This document shows, piece after piece, positions 5,208 to 7,765 of a stretch of 7,765 nucleotides of DNA (positions are counted from its first letter, which is position 1; each line of letters begins with the position of its first letter). The stretch is from NCBI GenBank assembly GCA_009704065.1, contig WLEX01000054.1, positions 1-7,765 on the forward strand, in the 5' to 3' direction. A model generated the notes under the pieces. That model was not told where the DNA came from. It ran no database searches and was given only the letters and a program-made list of their open reading frames with translations. The position numbers and the translations under genes were made by a program. This DNA is from Actinomycetota bacterium. Lineage in GTDB: Bacteria; Actinomycetota; Acidimicrobiia; Acidimicrobiales; Ilumatobacteraceae.

Positions 5208-6821
5208 ATGAAATTTTCACATCGCTTCACCGCCATTATTGTCGGCGCATTCTTTATTGCATCATGCGGAGGTGGGTCGTCATCTGGTACAGCCACTCTT
5301 ACTGCCACTGACGTTTCCACGGGCTTGAATGTCAATCCGAACGGTTTCTCGTTTGCAAACTTCACTGCTGCTTCTTCCTCTGAAGAATTCGAAGCTGACG
5401 ACTTAGTCAAAATGTTCGGTCTTTCGAAAGATGTGTGTGTGGGGGGCACTATGCCTTGCACGCTGGTCCCTGAAGCCGCAGCATTTGCTCGTATGGTGAA
5501 CGAGGCGCGTGCTTCTGGCCATTGTGAGGGTTTTGCCGTTACAGCACAGGAGCGATTCATTGCGGCGGCTGAGCCAAGTACGGTTTCCCTCGAGAACAAG
5601 GGCGACATCACTCACGGTCTCATGCGTACGTTTGCAACCCAGTTCTTGAAAGAAGTGGTGTCCGATACAGAGAAGTGGGCCGGTGCTTCTTTGAAGGAAA
5701 AAGTCGCCGCATTAGAGGCTTCTTTTGCGAAACGTGAGCTGTCATACACACTTGGTGTGTATTCATCACATGGTGGACATGCCATTCTTCCCTATGCGCT
5801 CGAATGGGTTAATAAAGATGTCGTAAATATCAAGATCTACGATTCGAACTGGCCAGGCAAAGATCGTTATGTCACAGTCGACCTGAAAGCCGATAAGTGG
5901 ACTTTTGCTTATTCTGGCCAAGACCCTGCCAATGACCCCGAAGCGTGGAGTGGTGGCGCAGCCGACATGGACATGACGTCGATATCGTCACGTACGTCTG
6001 GAACTTGCCCATTCTGTGCAAGCAAAAGCAGTGTCGATAAGACCATTTTGGTTGTGCGATCTGCTGATCCAAATTGGTCTGTGAAAACAAAGAATGGCGC
6101 TTTCGGGCCCACTGGCAAGGGCGCCACCCGCGGTGACGTTTCTGTAGTTCCTATGCGTTCAGCAACGAATGCAGGTGGAGTGACTTCATACATGGTGACA
6201 GCTCCTAGTGCAGAAAAGCTTTCCTTCAAGTTGCCGTCAACAACTCGTGTCACTGGGTTCACCTCTACAGCTGCAATTCAAATCGATACTGCTGGTTCAA
6301 GTACTGGCTCTGTTGTTATCGCAGACAACAACATCTCAACAGATGATCCCAATGCCGTGCTCACACTTGCTGACGGTGCACTGGTGGCATCTTCAAATGG
6401 TGAGAACAACAGCATCACGTCTAATGGTGAAACATTGGCTGTCGAACTAACAACAAAGAGTGGGCAAGAGGTCAGCCTTGACGTCACTAGTGAAGCGCCA
6501 GCGGTAGAAGTGCGCACAGGAACCTCTGCGTCAGGCTCGGACTATCAGGTCCTGACGCAAACCGGTGACAACACTGTTGAACAGAAGAGTGTTGACGCCA
6601 ACGGTAAATCCACAGTGAAAACTATTGATGGTCAATTGGGAAATACCACTTCGAATCAAGCTCCTCCCACAGAGCTTGCTTCTCCAGCTGAAAAGCCAGG
6701 ATTCATTCCTGCAGCTGAGCGAGCTTTCACTGGAGCACCAGCAGTTGAGAACGCAGCCGGTGCGAAGGAAGGTACAGCACAAGCGCCAGCGCTTCGCCCA
6801 ACAGCGAGTGTTCCTGGTTAG
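5208..6821 (+). CDS. Lipoprotein with papain-like cysteine peptidase-type motifs and a beta-rich, Ala/Pro-rich C-terminal region
   Basis: The 537-residue product has a signal peptide with lipobox IASC (C20) followed by GGGSSSG. Residues ~60-235 carry GHCEGFA (C106), GGHAILPYA (H191) and IYDSNWPGKDRY (D212, N214) before a (V)-T-V-D strand, in the order of the Cys-His-Asp/Asn set of papain-like and C39-like peptidases. A helical insert lies between C106 and H191. I see no clear oxyanion Gln before C106; N98 is a possible substitute, so activity is unproven and a transglutaminase-like or inactive binding role remains open. Two further Cys pairs occur (C77/C84 and CPFC 267-270). Residues ~280-480 look beta-rich; 485-537 are Ala/Pro-rich and disordered-looking. 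ATG 5208 is preferred; the TTG at 5202 is in frame two codons earlier. AAAGAG (5192-5197) serves as a modest ribosome site, 10 bases from the ATG, and coupling to the upstream gene is likely. Confidence 0.8.
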   Translation: MKFSHRFTAIIVGAFFIASCGGGSSSGTATLTATDVSTGLNVNPNGFSFANFTAASSSEEFEADDLVKMFGLSKDVCVGGTMPCTLVPEAAAFARMVNEARASGHCEGFAVTAQERFIAAAEPSTVSLENKGDITHGLMRTFATQFLKEVVSDTEKWAGASLKEKVAALEASFAKRELSYTLGVYSSHGGHAILPYALEWVNKDVVNIKIYDSNWPGKDRYVTVDLKADKWTFAYSGQDPANDPEAWSGGAADMDMTSISSRTSGTCPFCASKSSVDKTILVVRSADPNWSVKTKNGAFGPTGKGATRGDVSVVPMRSATNAGGVTSYMVTAPSAEKLSFKLPSTTRVTGFTSTAAIQIDTAGSSTGSVVIADNNISTDDPNAVLTLADGALVASSNGENNSITSNGETLAVELTTKSGQEVSLDVTSEAPAVEVRTGTSASGSDYQVLTQTGDNTVEQKSVDANGKSTVKTIDGQLGNTTSNQAPPTELASPAEKPGFIPAAERAFTGAPAVENAAGAKEGTAQAPALRPTASVPG

Positions 6822-6833
6822 ACAACTGAATTG

Positions 6834-6872
6834 AAAAGGGGCCCGGTTCTTTTCAGAACCGGGCCCCTTTTT
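6834..6872. terminator. Bidirectional terminator between convergent genes
   Basis: AAAAGGGGCCCGGTTCT (6834-6850) pairs with its complement (6855-6871) over loop TTTC, a 17 bp stem whose outer A/T pairs supply a T-run on both strands. It can end the operon at 4282-6821 on the plus strand and the decarboxylase gene on the minus strand, whose stop codon is at 6879-6881. Confidence 0.93.
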
Positions 6873-6878
6873 CGTTTC

Positions 6879-7765
6879 CTAAACCTTGGTAACCGTTATT
6901 GCTTGCAGGGCGCTTTCGACTGTGGTGATGAGGTTGTCTACATCGCTGAACGTCACGAGTGGGTTCATGAACGTGAACTTCAGTGCGGCACGGCCTTTGA
7001 TCTCGGTACGCCCAAGAACCATGTCGCCTGCCATCAACAAATTCTGTTGTACCCGGCGTAGGTCATCTGCGTCGCACCCCACTGCATCGAAGACGCACAT
7101 CGCGCCTGTTGGTTTTGTGAGAAGCATGAGTGTCGATGATTTTTCGATTTGCTGCGCAGCGTGAGCACTAAGTGCAACAACGTGGTGCAGCATCTCTGCA
7201 AAAGCTGATCGGCCGATTGTTCTAAGAGACACCACCACTTTTGCTGCATCGAAACGACGGGAAGTGTCGAGTGACCTGCCTACAAGGTTGATCATTCCTG
7301 GAACTTCGTCCCCACGATCGAGATATTTTGATTTGACACGCAATAAATCAAATCGATCCACGTCCTTCACAATCAGGGCACTCGCGTTGAACGGCTGAAA
7401 CCATATTTTGTGAAAATCGATTGTGACCGAATCTGCTCTAGCAATACCGTTCAGCATTGGTGATAGTTGTGGTGACATTAGGTATGAGCCAGCAACTGCT
7501 CCATCAACGTGAAACCACGCATTGATCTGTTCGCAACGTGTTGCGATGGCATCAAGGGGATCAATGACGCCGAGGTCGGTGGTGCCGGCGGTGCCAACGA
7601 TGGCGATAATGGTGTTCTTCGCCGCCAGTTGGTCTGTAATGGTGGTGTCCAGGGCTGCTATGTCCATTGCGCCACTGGATGTGGTGGAAACAGTGACAAC
7701 TGAATCTCGACCGAGACCAAGTTGAGCAGCGGCACGTTGTACCGAAAAATGAGCTTGATCGGAAC
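6879..7765 (-). CDS. Group II PLP-dependent decarboxylase, C-terminal ~294 residues (5' end outside window)
   Basis: The frame is open to the window edge, so the ATG at 7667 is internal. Numbering from the first complete codon, SDQAHFS carries the His (H5) expected to stack on the cofactor ring, GTAGTTDLGVID is the cofactor phosphate-side loop region, HVDGAVAGS holds the Asp (D87) that contacts the pyridine nitrogen, and IDFHKIWFQP contains the Schiff-base Lys (K119). SRRFDAAKVVVSLRTIGR and the end region (RAALKFTFMNPLVTFSDVDNL) also fit the pyridoxal-dependent decarboxylase family (AADC, GAD, diaminobutyrate decarboxylases). The FHK-x-x-FQP form is closest, from memory, to 2,4-diaminobutyrate or related decarboxylases, but the substrate cannot be fixed from this fragment. 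HVDGAVAG departs from the usual HVDAA-x-GG. About 200 residues are probably missing. It would be cytoplasmic and seems unrelated to the lipoprotein genes. Confidence 0.9.
   Translation of the reverse strand, partial: SDQAHFSVQRAAAQLGLGRDSVVTVSTTSSGAMDIAALDTTITDQLAAKNTIIAIVGTAGTTDLGVIDPLDAIATRCEQINAWFHVDGAVAGSYLMSPQLSPMLNGIARADSVTIDFHKIWFQPFNASALIVKDVDRFDLLRVKSKYLDRGDEVPGMINLVGRSLDTSRRFDAAKVVVSLRTIGRSAFAEMLHHVVALSAHAAQQIEKSSTLMLLTKPTGAMCVFDAVGCDADDLRRVQQNLLMAGDMVLGRTEIKGRAALKFTFMNPLVTFSDVDNLITTVESALQAITVTKV

Noticed and set aside
6886..7164. Plus-strand frames over the decarboxylase region
   Set aside because: The minus strand there encodes conserved decarboxylase sequence; the plus frames are antisense shadows beyond a strong terminator.
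7665..7667. ATG at 7667 as the start of the decarboxylase
   Set aside because: The frame continues upstream to the window edge and encodes the conserved AHFS His motif, so the start lies outside the window.

Overview
This window looks like chromosomal DNA of a high-G+C-phylum actinobacterium, most plausibly an Acidimicrobiia-type planktonic lineage. That rests on Thr-rich tails and linkers with Val-Pro spacers (TTTTVP style), a row of Cys-Gly-Gly-Gly-Ser or Cys-Ser-Gly-Ser lipoproteins, and a base composition that by eye is near 50% G+C rather than strongly GC-rich. The assignment is an inference from protein style; no marker gene proves it.

Layout. Positions 1-390 (+) hold the 3' end of an exported-looking protein that finishes in a Thr/Val/Pro tail. 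Convergent to it, at 411-1154 (-), is a lipoprotein built from two copies of a ~76-residue domain. A tRNA-Val(UAC) gene lies at 1297-1370 (+) behind a recognisable promoter, followed by a gene-free stretch of about 330 bp containing a strong hairpin, an AT-rich palindrome and promoter-like sites. From 1705 to 4131 (+) runs an 808-residue multidomain lipoprotein: a possible beta-propeller, two tandem SUEL/rhamnose-binding-lectin-like domains, a fibronectin type III domain, another beta-type domain and a C-terminal membrane helix. It ends at a strong terminator (4151-4190). A two-gene operon follows: an FG-GAP-repeat lipoprotein (4282-5190) and, 17 bp later, a lipoprotein with a papain-like Cys/His/Asp-Asn motif set (5208-6821). 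A bidirectional terminator (6834-6872) separates this operon from a convergent, 5'-truncated group II PLP-dependent decarboxylase (6879-7765, -).

How they fit together. Four of the six protein genes encode predicted lipoproteins facing the outside of the cytoplasmic membrane, with carbohydrate-binding, repeat/propeller and peptidase-like modules. The lectin gene and the FG-GAP operon carry the same promoter-like element (TCTGTTACGGT, 5 nt, GGTC, 1 nt, TT) at identical internal spacing, and three lipoproteins share a short R-x-(K/R)-N-A-(A/T)-(L/I) motif just after the lipidated Cys. The best candidate for something new is therefore a co-regulated cell-surface lipoprotein set with a bacterial lectin and a lipid-anchored cysteine-peptidase-like protein. 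Joint function is inferred, not shown. The decarboxylase and the tRNA look like unrelated neighbours.
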